Assembly (NCBI GenBank): GCA_019635415.1
Contig: JAHBZN010000007.1
Span: forward strand, 1-64,000
Length of the DNA stretch: 64,000 bases
Source of the DNA: Ramlibacter sp.
GTDB taxonomy: Bacteria; Pseudomonadota; Gammaproteobacteria; Burkholderiales; Burkholderiaceae_C
Direction: 5' to 3'
In this document: one piece after another, positions 14,538 through 21,295 of the stretch
Numbering within the stretch: the first letter of the stretch is position 1
How the letters are laid out: the number at the start of each line of letters is the position of its first letter
The notes under the pieces: model-generated
What the model saw: only the letters and a program-made list of their open reading frames with translations
Told to the model about the DNA's origin: nothing
Database searches by the model: none
Translations under genes and position numbers: made by a program

Positions 14538-16312
14538 GCAAGCGGCGTGAGGCTCCGGACTGGTCTAGCGTTGACCGTCAGAGATTGCGGGTTGCTGAGC
14601 GCAATGCAGCGCGTGAATTGCCCGCGTCGTGGCTTCCGATTGTCAAGGCTGAGGCGGACAGTCAGACCGTGCGCTATGGCTCGGGCGTGTTGCGTGATCG
14701 AGTGGCGGCGCGTGAGGTCTGGATGCACTGGATGGCTGAATACGGCGGGGCGCAGCATGCGGACCTGTCGGACGCGCAGATAAAGGCTGAGGCGCGGCGG
14801 CATGCCAGCGATGCAAAAGACCTGGACGCGGGGTTGCTGGCGGGCGGCATGACTGGTTGGCCTGAGTGGGCGCGAATTGATGCCTTTTGTGTGGCGCGTG
14901 AGGTCGTGGCGCCCTCGCCAATGCTCGGGCTGGCCGGGTGTGCTGCGCGGGTTCAGTGTCAGTATTGGTGGCGGCGTGCGCTGCGCAAAATGATTGCCCG
15001 AAAGTGTGAGCGCGGCGCGCTGAGCCTGGGCATTGTGTCCAAGCCTGCGGGGCAACCCTACGCCAGTAATAGCGCGGTTTTCCGGAGGCTCGATCAGAAT
15101 GCGCGAAACACCGATGCGATGCGGCATACCTTCATGGAAAACGATGAGGGGGCGCGTGCGTCGTTGCTCGATCTGGCGCAGCGATCAACGGCCAATAGGG
15201 CGATCAGGCGCGGCGAACTGATGACCAGAATTCGAGGGTGTGAGGAGACGGCGGACGCGCAGGGGCATCGCGGGCTGTTCGTCACGTTGACCTGTCCGAG
15301 TCGATTTCACTCCACGTTGCGAACGGGTGAGCGCAACCCGAAACATGATGGCTCTACGCCACGCGATGCACAGCTATGGCTGAGGCGGCAGTGGGCGCGG
15401 GCGCGCGCTGCGCTGCATCGTGCGGGGTATGTGGTCTACGGGTTCCGGGTGGCTGAGCCTCACCATGATGGTTGTACGCACTGGCATGCGCTGATCTGGT
15501 CGCCGGTCAACGTGTGGCGCGTGGCGCGCATCCTTAAACGCTACTGGCTCCAGTTGGAGGGGGATGAGCCCGGCGCGCGCAAGTATCGAACGGCTTTTAA
15601 GGTAATGGACAAGGGCGGCGCTGCGGGCTATATCGCCAAATACGTTGCCAAGAACATTGACGATTTCGAGGTGGGGGAACACCTTGACGAATATTCGGAC
15701 GTGCCGATTCAAGGTGACGTGTTCGAGGGGGTGGACATTCGGCCGTCGCATCGGGTAGAGGCGTGGGCGTCAACCTGGGGGATTCGGCAGTTTCAGGCCA
15801 TCGGACAGCCTCCGGTGACGGTCTGGCGCGAACTGCGGCGCATCCCTGAAAGCGTGGCGCGGTCTTTCGGCGGTATTGGGTCGCCTCTGTTCAAGGCGTG
15901 GCACGCGGCGCAGCGTGTGGGCGGCGTCCTGGCGTCATGGTCGCGCTACGTGGCGGCTCAGGGGGGCATGGGGTGCGGGCGCACTGCCCGATTGGCTTTG
16001 GCGGTTGATCGGCGGCGCATCGCTGGCCTGTACGGTGAGGCTGAGCGGGCCTGTCCTGTGGGTGTGTTGTTCGTGGGGCGTGTGGCCCATTCTGAGCGTC
16101 AGCTATGGCGCAGGGTCGAGGGAGGGGCGGGGTCTTCGGGCTTGGTCCCCGCTCCCCCTCGGACTCGTGTAAATAACTGTACGCATAACCGGCGCGGCCT
16201 GGGCGCTGGAACTGAGGCGGTGGCCGCGCTGCGGCGCTTTGGACTGCTGCCGGTGTCGTCCGATGGACCGATGAGGCGGGCGGCGCGGTGGTTTGAGCCG
16301 TTCGGAGGGTAA
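14534..16312 (+). CDS. element A replication initiator, P2 GpA-like HUH endonuclease
   Basis: A 592-residue rolling-circle initiator. Motif 1 is GLFVTLTCPSRFHST (247-261). The metal-binding HUH pair is H316 and H318 in CTHWHALIW. The nicking tyrosines are Y366 and Y370 in GYIAKYVAK. The two tyrosines four residues apart are the hallmark of the phage P2 gpA/phiX174 gpA group. The C-terminal RTRVNNCT is, from memory, conserved in P2-like A proteins. In that group the enzyme nicks its own coding region, so the origin may lie inside this gene. It should circularise single-stranded element DNA. The start at 14534 was chosen for the atga overlap with the preceding gene. Confidence 0.88.
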   Translation: MSKRREAPDWSSVDRQRLRVAERNAARELPASWLPIVKAEADSQTVRYGSGVLRDRVAAREVWMHWMAEYGGAQHADLSDAQIKAEARRHASDAKDLDAGLLAGGMTGWPEWARIDAFCVAREVVAPSPMLGLAGCAARVQCQYWWRRALRKMIARKCERGALSLGIVSKPAGQPYASNSAVFRRLDQNARNTDAMRHTFMENDEGARASLLDLAQRSTANRAIRRGELMTRIRGCEETADAQGHRGLFVTLTCPSRFHSTLRTGERNPKHDGSTPRDAQLWLRRQWARARAALHRAGYVVYGFRVAEPHHDGCTHWHALIWSPVNVWRVARILKRYWLQLEGDEPGARKYRTAFKVMDKGGAAGYIAKYVAKNIDDFEVGEHLDEYSDVPIQGDVFEGVDIRPSHRVEAWASTWGIRQFQAIGQPPVTVWRELRRIPESVARSFGGIGSPLFKAWHAAQRVGGVLASWSRYVAAQGGMGCGRTARLALAVDRRRIAGLYGEAERACPVGVLFVGRVAHSERQLWRRVEGGAGSSGLVPAPPRTRVNNCTHNRRGLGAGTEAVAALRRFGLLPVSSDGPMRRAARWFEPFGG

Positions 16313-16407
16313 AAAAGTTCTTGAAATCTCGAAGGAACGGGGCACAGTCCGGGCCAGTCAATAGCGCGGTGCTGTTGGCGTCAATTGTTCAATAGGAGAT
16401 TTCAATC

Positions 16408-16932
16408 ATGGCTCGTAAACAGCTTCCCCTCATTGCCGCGCTGGCGGCTTCCGCCGTGGCCGTTGCTCTGACTGCCAAGCGCACCGGCAAAAATGACATT
16501 GGCTTCACGGCTGAGGTCACGTCTACCGTTGAAGGCGCTCCGGTCGTCAACATGGTGTGCACCGACGATGGCCGGGTTCGCACCTTCAAGGATGCTGACG
16601 ACTTCCTCAAGTCGGCGGGCGTCCTGGGCATGCTGCCGGAGAGCATGGACGTGACGATTGACGGCCTGGCGCTGGTTCAGCCCAAGCCGTTCACGGGCGA
16701 CATCATCAAGCGCAATGCGGCGCTGGTGGTGAGCTACGGCACGCGCAGCCTCAAGGCGGCTGAGCGCGTCACGGAACTGACGGCCAAGATTGCTTTGGCA
16801 GCGGGTGACCCGGCCATTCCTCAGGCCTACGTGGACGAACTGACGGCGCAAAAGGATGCGGTCGAAGTCCTCAAGGCGTGGCTGGATGCGGAGATTGCCC
16901 GTATCAATGGCATCCTGGGCGCTCCGGACTGA
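16408..16932 (+). CDS. element A protein of unknown family, candidate structural protein
   Basis: A 174-residue protein with its own strong ribosome site (aggag at 16394-16398) after a 95-base spacer, so it is probably transcribed or translated at high level on its own. Residues 5-23 (QLPLIAALAASAVAVALTA) form a hydrophobic or signal-anchor segment. The central part is beta-rich, and the last 60 residues form helices (LTAQKDAVEVLKAWLDAEIARINGIL). No family is recognised. Position between the replication and lysis genes, and the strong start, make it my best guess for a major virion or membrane protein of element A; this is inference only. Confidence 0.6.
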   Translation: MARKQLPLIAALAASAVAVALTAKRTGKNDIGFTAEVTSTVEGAPVVNMVCTDDGRVRTFKDADDFLKSAGVLGMLPESMDVTIDGLALVQPKPFTGDIIKRNAALVVSYGTRSLKAAERVTELTAKIALAAGDPAIPQAYVDELTAQKDAVEVLKAWLDAEIARINGILGAPD

Positions 16933-16934
16933 GC

Positions 16935-17318
16935 ATGGCCGGAACCACGTCGCGGCGGGTTGAAGACCTGACACCGGGGGCGGCGCTCAAATGCCGCGCC
17001 ATGGTGGCGGCTTGCCAATTGGAGGGCATTGATTTGCTCGTGTACTGCACATACCGCGATGCGGACGCGCAGGACGCACTCTATGCGCAGGGCCGCACGG
17101 CTCCGGGGCCTGTCGTGACGTGGGCGCGGGGTGGTGAGTCGGATCACCAGAGTAGAACGGCCTTCGATTGTGTGCCCCTGGTGGGTGGCAAGGCTGTTTG
17201 GAATGACCCGGCGCTGTGGGCGCGCGTCGGTCAGATCGGGGAGTCTGTTGGGCTCTCGTGGGCGGGCCGCTGGCCCGGTGCAAAACGTGAAATGCCGCAC
17301 TTTGCGGACAAGGGGTAA
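16935..17318 (+). CDS. element A endolysin, M15 (VanY-type) peptidase
   Basis: A 127-residue peptidase. The M15 zinc motif is SDHQSRTAFDCVP (about residues 73-85), where the His and the Asp are metal ligands, and the third ligand His is in EMPHFADKG near the C-terminus. YCTYRDADAQDALYAQGRT is the usual substrate-side helix of L-alanyl-D-glutamate type phage endolysins. It is short and single-domain with no signal peptide, so it needs a holin for release. The ATG at 16935 follows the preceding stop by two bases. Together with the next genes it forms a lysis cassette. Confidence 0.85.
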   Translation: MAGTTSRRVEDLTPGAALKCRAMVAACQLEGIDLLVYCTYRDADAQDALYAQGRTAPGPVVTWARGGESDHQSRTAFDCVPLVGGKAVWNDPALWARVGQIGESVGLSWAGRWPGAKREMPHFADKG

Positions 17319-17320
17319 AC

Positions 17321-17542
17321 ATGGTTCAAGCGAAAAGGGGCCGCGTGTCGCGGCAGGTACGGGCCAAGCTGGCAAAGCCGTCAACCTGGGCGAGTGTGGC
17401 CGCCACTGCAACGGCGCTGGCGGGCATCGTGGCTCCGTTCCACGGGGTGGCCGGGGCGGTGCTGGCCGGTGTCGGTGTGGTGGCTGGTGCCTTCGGCACG
17501 GTCAAGCCGGTGGCAACGGTGGCCGGGGGTCCGGGTGCCTGA
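17321..17542 (+). CDS. element A holin-like small membrane protein
   Basis: A 73-residue protein starting two bases after the endolysin stop. The basic N-terminus (KRGRVSRQVRAKLAK) is followed by two hydrophobic stretches, WASVAATATALAGIVAPF and GAVLAGVGVVAGAFGTV, with no charges between them. Small size, two putative membrane spans and adjacency to an endolysin are the classic arguments for a holin. Sequence families of holins are too diverse to name one. It could also be a structural membrane protein. Confidence 0.65.
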   Translation: MVQAKRGRVSRQVRAKLAKPSTWASVAATATALAGIVAPFHGVAGAVLAGVGVVAGAFGTVKPVATVAGGPGA

Positions 17543-17696
17543 GTGGCTGTTGCAGGGCCTGTCGATCGCGGCGGGTGCCTGTGCTGCATACGTGGCGATA
17601 AGGGTTGATTTGGTGAGGGTGTCGGAAAAGGTGGCTTTCCTACAGTGGCGGGTCGATCAGCACCAGATTGAAATTGAACGTCTCAAAAACGACTAG
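17535..17696 (+). CDS. element A single-span coiled-coil membrane protein, spanin-like
   Basis: A 53-residue ORF from GTG 17535, overlapping the holin-like gene by eight bases. The N-terminal 20 residues (WLLQGLSIAAGACAAYVAI) are a membrane span; the rest is a heptad-patterned helix (VSEKVAFLQWRVDQHQIEIERLKND). A short membrane anchor with a periplasmic coiled coil next to an endolysin and holin recalls inner-membrane spanin subunits, although it is shorter than most. There is no overlapping lipoprotein frame that would be the outer partner, so the assignment stays tentative. Confidence 0.5.
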   Translation: MPEWLLQGLSIAAGACAAYVAIRVDLVRVSEKVAFLQWRVDQHQIEIERLKND

Positions 17697-17713
17697 CGAT
17701 TTTTGGAGGAACT

Positions 17714-18376
17714 ATGGGCGCGCTGTCAGCGGTAATACAGGGAATTTTGAGGCAGTTCATCTATGCGGCGGGGGTGGCGTGGGTCACGGCGTCAATTAAG
17801 TCTGCGGTAGAAGATTGGCTTCAATCGGGGGATGGTGCGGCCTACATAACGGGCATCGTGAATTCAAAATTGCAGGCGCACGGCGTTGACCTGCATCTGT
17901 CCAATATCTTGGACAAAGAGGCTGTGTTGTCGGACTTGGACAGCTACGCCGCTGGGCGCATCAATGCCAAGCTGGGAACTGAATTCAGCGGGTTGCGAAA
18001 CCTTGACAGGGAGACGGCGCTTACTGAAGTGAGCCGGGTACTGGCGGCAAGGGTGAACACGGCCACGGGGGCGCATTTGGCGGTGCTGTGGCCGGTAGAT
18101 CGGTTGCGTGAGGAGTTGGGGACCGAGTTGGCCCGGCAGTTTGACCCGGGCGTAGACCTTTCGCCGGGCGGCTTGTTCCCCCAAGCCGCTTTGCAGATGG
18201 TGCAGGCGAGAATTGCCCGGCGTATCGGCGCGCTGACGGTGCCAAACTCGAATGTCGAAGGCGGTACGGTGTGGGGGCCACCACGCGACGAAAAGCACGC
18301 GCTTGAGCGCGCGAGGTCGCGGGCGCGGTCCGCAAAATACCGCAAGACGCACCGGCAAACCTGGGTGCAGCGCTGA
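17714..18376 (+). CDS. element A hypothetical protein with hydrophobic N-terminus and basic tail
   Basis: A 220-residue protein with an excellent ggagga site. Residues 8-27 (QGILRQFIYAAGVAWVTASI) are hydrophobic. The middle is helical and acidic to neutral. The last 35 residues are strongly basic (ERARSRARSAKYRKTHRQTW), suited to nucleic-acid contact. A membrane-anchored protein with a DNA-binding tail would suit a virion component or a DNA pilot or packaging factor; that is speculation from composition. No known family is recognised. Confidence 0.6.
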   Translation: MGALSAVIQGILRQFIYAAGVAWVTASIKSAVEDWLQSGDGAAYITGIVNSKLQAHGVDLHLSNILDKEAVLSDLDSYAAGRINAKLGTEFSGLRNLDRETALTEVSRVLAARVNTATGAHLAVLWPVDRLREELGTELARQFDPGVDLSPGGLFPQAALQMVQARIARRIGALTVPNSNVEGGTVWGPPRDEKHALERARSRARSAKYRKTHRQTWVQR

Positions 18377-18412
18377 CGCTATGATGCGGTCTTTCAAGGG
18401 GAGGCTTAGGCC

Positions 18413-18565
18413 ATGAAATCAATGGTGTTTGCTGCGCTGGCACTTGCGCCAGTATTGGCGCTTTCAACCCCGGGCGGGGTTGATGCGAACGGGTGTCATA
18501 CGTCGAAAAAGATCGGGTATCACTGTCACCCGTCGACTTCAGTCCGCAAACCGGAGCGGAAATGA
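18413..18565 (+). CDS. element A small secreted YHCH-motif peptide
   Basis: A 50-residue ORF with a strong ggggagg site (18398-18404). Residues 1-19 are a signal peptide (MVFAALALAPVLALS). The mature part contains GGVDANGCHTSKKIGYHCH, a Cys/His pattern seen in small exported YHYH/YHRCH-type domains of phages and proteobacteria (from memory). The cysteines and histidines suggest metal binding. Its 3-prime 73 bases are shared, in another frame, with the N-terminal coding region of the MazF-like gene, and both products show conserved family patterns. Confidence 0.6.
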   Translation: MKSMVFAALALAPVLALSTPGGVDANGCHTSKKIGYHCHPSTSVRKPERK

Positions 18566-18849
18566 AGGATGAGCATCCCATGCTTGTCTTGTCGACCAAG
18601 CCGTTCAATGAGCGCACAGGGTTGGTGATCGGTCTTCCCATGACGCATGCCGAGAGCAACGAGACCAATCCCTTCGCCGTCAAATTCACGACTGCCAAGA
18701 ATGAGGTTTGCTACGTGCTGGCCCATCAGCCCAAGTCTTTTGACTGGCGCGCCAGGGGGGCCCGGCCGCACTCGTGGAAGCAGGTCACGGAGACTGTGCT
18801 TGAGTCTGTATGCGAAGAGCTGAATGGGATCATTGCGATTTGCGCCTGA
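18493..18849 (+). CDS. MazF/PemK-like toxin, element A
   Basis: A 118-residue protein of the MazF/PemK (CcdB-fold) endoribonuclease family. Family landmarks are VDFSPQTGAEMKDEHPMLVLS near the N-terminus (compare the usual DfdPqxGxExxxxRPalVLS) and FNERTGLVIGLPMT. The usual RP is HP here. The GTG at 18493 was chosen to include the conserved first strand; an ATG at 18562 would lose it. No antitoxin with a MazE-type AbrB fold sits next to it. It may be a superinfection, stability or host-shutoff function of the element. Activity is unproven because the RP dipeptide is altered. Confidence 0.72.
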   Translation: MSYVEKDRVSLSPVDFSPQTGAEMKDEHPMLVLSTKPFNERTGLVIGLPMTHAESNETNPFAVKFTTAKNEVCYVLAHQPKSFDWRARGARPHSWKQVTETVLESVCEELNGIIAICA

Positions 18850-18942
18850 CGCGCAACACGCGGGCGGCGGTTGACGTCCGGAAGGCGCCGCCAGACAATT
18901 GTATGAACAGGGCAACGGCCCGAGACCGTCAAGGAGCTTGAT

Positions 18943-19365
18943 ATGGGTGATTACTGGCGCGGTGTTGCGGATGCGATGACTGCGGGGGACCTGCGAAGCG
19001 CAGAGTACGCTGCTACGCGAGCAGTTGCGGACGCAGCCAACAGTCGCGAGGAGGCGCGCCGTCTGCGTGATCACGCTGCGAGGTGGCAGGCGGCATGCGA
19101 GGAGGCAAGAGATACTGCTGCCCACAACTTCTGGATGAGCCGCGCCACAGGTGGCGCGTTGAGGGCTGTGGCGGATGTGGTCGAAGAAATGTCACCGGAT
19201 CAGCGCGCACTTTTCTTGAGCAAACTGAAGGTGAAAATGCGGGCCCATCGTGAAGCGATCGATGCTGAATTCGCGGCCGATGGCCTGCCGAACAAATATT
19301 CCCCTTCGGAGCTTGTCCGCGACAGCGGGTTGATGAAGAGGCTCGGTGGTTTGTACCAAGACTAG
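18943..19365 (+). CDS. element A hypothetical helical protein
   Basis: A 140-residue, almost wholly helical protein with an aaggag ribosome site seven bases before the ATG. The central part (REEARRLRDHAARWQAACEE) is coiled-coil-like, and VADVVEEMSPDQRALFLSKL follows. No helix-turn-helix is obvious, so I do not call it a repressor. It could serve as an antitoxin or scaffold, but nothing in the sequence shows this. It is the last plus-strand gene of element A. Confidence 0.6.
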   Translation: MGDYWRGVADAMTAGDLRSAEYAATRAVADAANSREEARRLRDHAARWQAACEEARDTAAHNFWMSRATGGALRAVADVVEEMSPDQRALFLSKLKVKMRAHREAIDAEFAADGLPNKYSPSELVRDSGLMKRLGGLYQD

Positions 19366-19368
19366 CCA

Positions 19369-19638
19369 TCAGCCAGCGACAGACTTTCGCATTCTTAAGT
19401 CGCCGCCAGGATTGTTGTCTCCGCCTAGCCCATTCGGCCCACTCGCTTTGTCAATTTCTGTCTGCGCGGCGGCGCGGTGGCGCTCGGCTGGTGTGAGGTC
19501 GTCTCGTGCGGCTAGTGCAATCCGGGCGCGTCGTTGCCAGCTTCGCCGGGTGGCCGTGTCCCTGGTGGTCCTGATGTGCCAAAAAATAAACGCCAAGTCT
19601 GTGCTTGGTCGAGTGCGTGCTTGTCCCTGCATTTCCAT
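19369..19638 (-). CDS. possible minus-strand gene at right end of element A
   Basis: An 89-residue frame running against the other element A genes and ending just after the 140-residue gene. The sequence (FIFWHIRTTRDTATRRSWQRRARIALAARDDLTPAERH) is basic, and the C-terminus is glycine/asparagine-rich. A start at the second Met (19632) would sit better behind an aggga site. The opposite-strand frame at 19346-19681 looks less protein-like. A lone divergent or convergent gene at the end of a phage is often a regulator, but no DNA-binding motif is clear. Low confidence. Confidence 0.35.
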   Translation of the reverse strand: MEMQGQARTRPSTDLAFIFWHIRTTRDTATRRSWQRRARIALAARDDLTPAERHRAAAQTEIDKASGPNGLGGDNNPGGDLRMRKSVAG

Positions 19639-19733
19639 CCGTCCCTATAGGCTGAGTGAATGGGGAGCCGGTCTTCGATAGTTTTCTACCAATAGCCGGG
19701 CCACTCAGCCGGACGCGATAATGCCAGCGCTCT

Positions 19734-19761
19734 GCTTGATACGATGTATAGAACGGTTAAG
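19734..19761 (+). other. dif-like site at junction of elements A and B
   Basis: The site has the arm gcttgatacga (19734-19744), centre tgtata (19745-19750) and second arm gaacggttaag (19751-19761). It shares centre and XerC-side arm with the outer sites, while the second arm is again divergent. It is the hybrid site expected between two tandemly integrated elements: the left arm belongs to element A and the right arm to element B. Confidence 0.82.
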
Positions 19762-19805
19762 TCCGAGCCGCACAGCAGCAGCTTGAAAGAGCATAGCTCA
19801 GACAC

Positions 19806-19831
19806 AAGGCCCGGAAGGGCCTTTTTTTTTG
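19806..19831 (+). terminator. rho-independent terminator at left end of element B
   Basis: A perfect 7-bp stem, aaggccc (19806-19812) and gggcctt (19817-19823), closed by ggaa, is followed by a run of nine T. On the plus strand it would end transcripts leaving element A or crossing the middle dif-like site. Being symmetrical, it could also act weakly on the minus-strand replication gene transcript. Confidence 0.85.
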
Positions 19832-19847
19832 CTATCGAATTTATAGC

Positions 19848-20762
19848 TTAAACGCGATCCTGAGGGGGTTTGACCGGTGGGGCCTCAGTGCAGAGCCAAT
19901 AGAAGTCACCCCACCTAGACACGCGATGCGAGACGACGTCATGACCGTCAGCATGTTCAAACGCAACCGCAATCAACTCGGAGAGAGGGACGCCAGTTAA
20001 GCGCATGCGATGCGCCGCAGGGATGACAGTCCCATTCGAGCGGCTGTACCTGTTTTTCTCCTCAGGGAGAGCCTTGTACATTTTCGTGACGTACTTACTG
20101 ACGTACGCGGCCATCTTGGCAAGACTGAGCTTACGCCGACGCTGGCCTTTACCCCACTTGCTTTTGCCGCCGACAAAACAAAGGCCGTTGTCAGCGCCAA
20201 CGATGTCCCGCCAAATGCGGGTACCGAGTTTCCAGGCTTCAATCTTCACGCCCTTGTACTCAGCGTGTTTAGGGAGCTTGTGGGTAGCAACGTGGACATG
20301 CCACGCGCCACGCTCCTGAGGCTCGAATGAGGCGCAGAAACGGAAATTGCCGCCCAGGGCGCGCTTCATGCGGCGATACCACTTTTCAAAGTGAGCTTTG
20401 CACAACGCGAGGTCGGTCTGATTCTCGCGATAGGTCAGGGTCAGCAACTCATCGAACGCTTCGGAGAGGATGACAAGGGAAACCATGGACTTAGCACGAC
20501 CGGCATTCTTTTTCAGGTTCGCCAGTCGTCGCTCCTCAGCCTCAGCGGCAGCACGCTCCTCAGCCTTAGCACGCTCCTCACTATCGAGCAGCAAGGAGCC
20601 GGCAGGAAGGCCATCAGGAGAGCCAGCAGGGCCCACTTCCTCCCAGACGACTACCTGCCTAGCCGAACGCTGGAAAACGCCGTTAACGACCCGCGTGGTG
20701 ATGTCCCACGCATCCGGCACCCGCTTGCCCTCGAACAGAACCCCATCGATAATTCGTTGCAT
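19848..20762 (-). CDS. element B replication initiator, HUH rolling-circle protein
   Basis: A 304-residue filamentous-phage replication protein. The metal-binding HUH is H155 and H157 in GAWHVHVAT, preceded by SFEPQERG. The catalytic tyrosine motif is AAYVSKYVTK, with Y220 and Y224. LTLTYRENQ (about 108-116) is motif 1. Residues 60-85 are an Ala/Glu/Arg coiled coil. It nicks the plus-strand origin and religates unit-length ssDNA. The ATG at 20762 starts inside a possible short upstream frame (20683-20814). It is unrelated in architecture to the much larger initiator of element A. Confidence 0.87.
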   Translation of the reverse strand: MQRIIDGVLFEGKRVPDAWDITTRVVNGVFQRSARQVVVWEEVGPAGSPDGLPAGSLLLDSEERAKAEERAAAEAEERRLANLKKNAGRAKSMVSLVILSEAFDELLTLTYRENQTDLALCKAHFEKWYRRMKRALGGNFRFCASFEPQERGAWHVHVATHKLPKHAEYKGVKIEAWKLGTRIWRDIVGADNGLCFVGGKSKWGKGQRRRKLSLAKMAAYVSKYVTKMYKALPEEKNRYSRSNGTVIPAAHRMRLTGVPLSELIAVAFEHADGHDVVSHRVSRWGDFYWLCTEAPPVKPPQDRV

Positions 20763-20814
20763 TGGTCAGAGCCTTCGATAGCTGATCAATCACGAGCCCG
20801 GGATGCGTCAACAT
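20683..20814 (-). CDS. possible short leader ORF overlapping the replication gene
   Basis: A 43-residue frame beginning MLTHPGLVIDQLSKAL, with ATG 20814 behind an aaggtgag ribosome site seven bases upstream. It overlaps the first 80 bases of the replication gene in another frame. The Rep ATG itself has no strong site, so the leader could deliver ribosomes to Rep by coupling. No family match; the second half (GAGCVGHHHAGR) looks non-conserved. Treated as possible only. Confidence 0.3.
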   Translation of the reverse strand: MLTHPGLVIDQLSKALTNATNYRWGSVRGQAGAGCVGHHHAGR

Positions 20815-21295
20815 CGCCGGGCTCACCTTTTGGCGGGTCAGAAATTCCCCGCGTGTCGGAAAGTGACTATTGAATAAATTAGCGGCGCCTGCGGCGCCGC
20901 GTGCTGCGCTCCGCTGGCCCGCGTCGCCTTGCCGCCCCTGGTGACCGCCCCCAGCCACAGGGACACATGCGCCCCAACGACCCGTGAAAAGTGAAACAGC
21001 ACGCACCGGTCCGGTACACCTGCACTTGTCGCGCCAGTCGCCTACGGCTTGCCGCTGCGCTATGGCACGCCCGCTACGCTCAAGTGCGGCCGGTGTACCT
21101 ACTCTGTGAAAAATCCGACCTGAACCAGAACCGCGAAGACACCCCCGTTTTCCCCACGGCGGGCGAGGGGCGTAACGGGGGTGTCTTTTAATCGCGATTC
21201 CGGCACAGGCCGGATTTTTCTTTGCTGGGGTGGCAACCACTCCCCCCCGCCCCTCGCCAGCGAGGGGAGCGAGGAAGCATTGCTGAAGGTATCCA
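20815..21295. other. element B intergenic region, candidate replication origin and terminators
   Basis: About 480 bases without a convincing gene; the long minus-strand frame here reads as low-complexity and is rejected. It holds an 8-bp GC hairpin (20882-20889/20893-20900), a 14-bp perfect inverted repeat (21136-21149/21174-21187), and a terminator-like hairpin at 21199-21214 followed by five T. Filamentous phages carry their plus- and minus-strand origins and packaging hairpin in such an intergenic region, so the origins are most likely here. The nick site itself is not identified. Confidence 0.55.
21136..21187 (+). repeat. 14-bp perfect inverted repeat in element B intergenic region
   Basis: The arms aagacacccccgtt and aacgggggtgtctt are exact reverse complements separated by 24 bases. 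The hairpin is far stronger than its surroundings and ends in tttt. It could be the initiator-binding hairpin of the phage origin, a packaging signal, or a bidirectional terminator. The G-rich loop (gggcgagggg) is unusual for a simple terminator. Confidence 0.6.

Larger units (their letters stand above)
11937..19744 (+). mobile_element. element A: Xer-integrated small phage or satellite with HUH initiator and lysis genes
   Basis: This roughly 7.8-kb unit lies between two dif-like sites. Almost all genes are on the plus strand with atga overlaps and short spacers. It encodes a collagen-repeat spike protein, a GpA-type rolling-circle initiator, an M15 peptidase, a holin-like protein, a MazF-like toxin and several unknowns. 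No integrase is present, which fits use of host XerCD. No Zot, terminase, portal or recognisable capsid is visible. Absence of Zot and presence of lysis genes argue against a filamentous phage. A lytic non-tailed ssDNA virus or a satellite that borrows a capsid are the alternatives. Its circular form would carry an attP built from gcttgatacga, tgtata and tgaaatcgcat. Confidence 0.75.

Noticed and set aside
19346..19681. 111-codon plus-strand frame at the right end of element A
   Set aside because: No ribosome site, erratic composition, and it starts inside the preceding gene; the minus-strand alternative is only slightly better and is listed at low confidence.
11937..19744. Element A as an ordinary filamentous phage
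   Set aside because: It lacks Zot, a pVIII-type coat and a pIII-type adhesin with signal peptide, and it carries an endolysin and holin-like gene.
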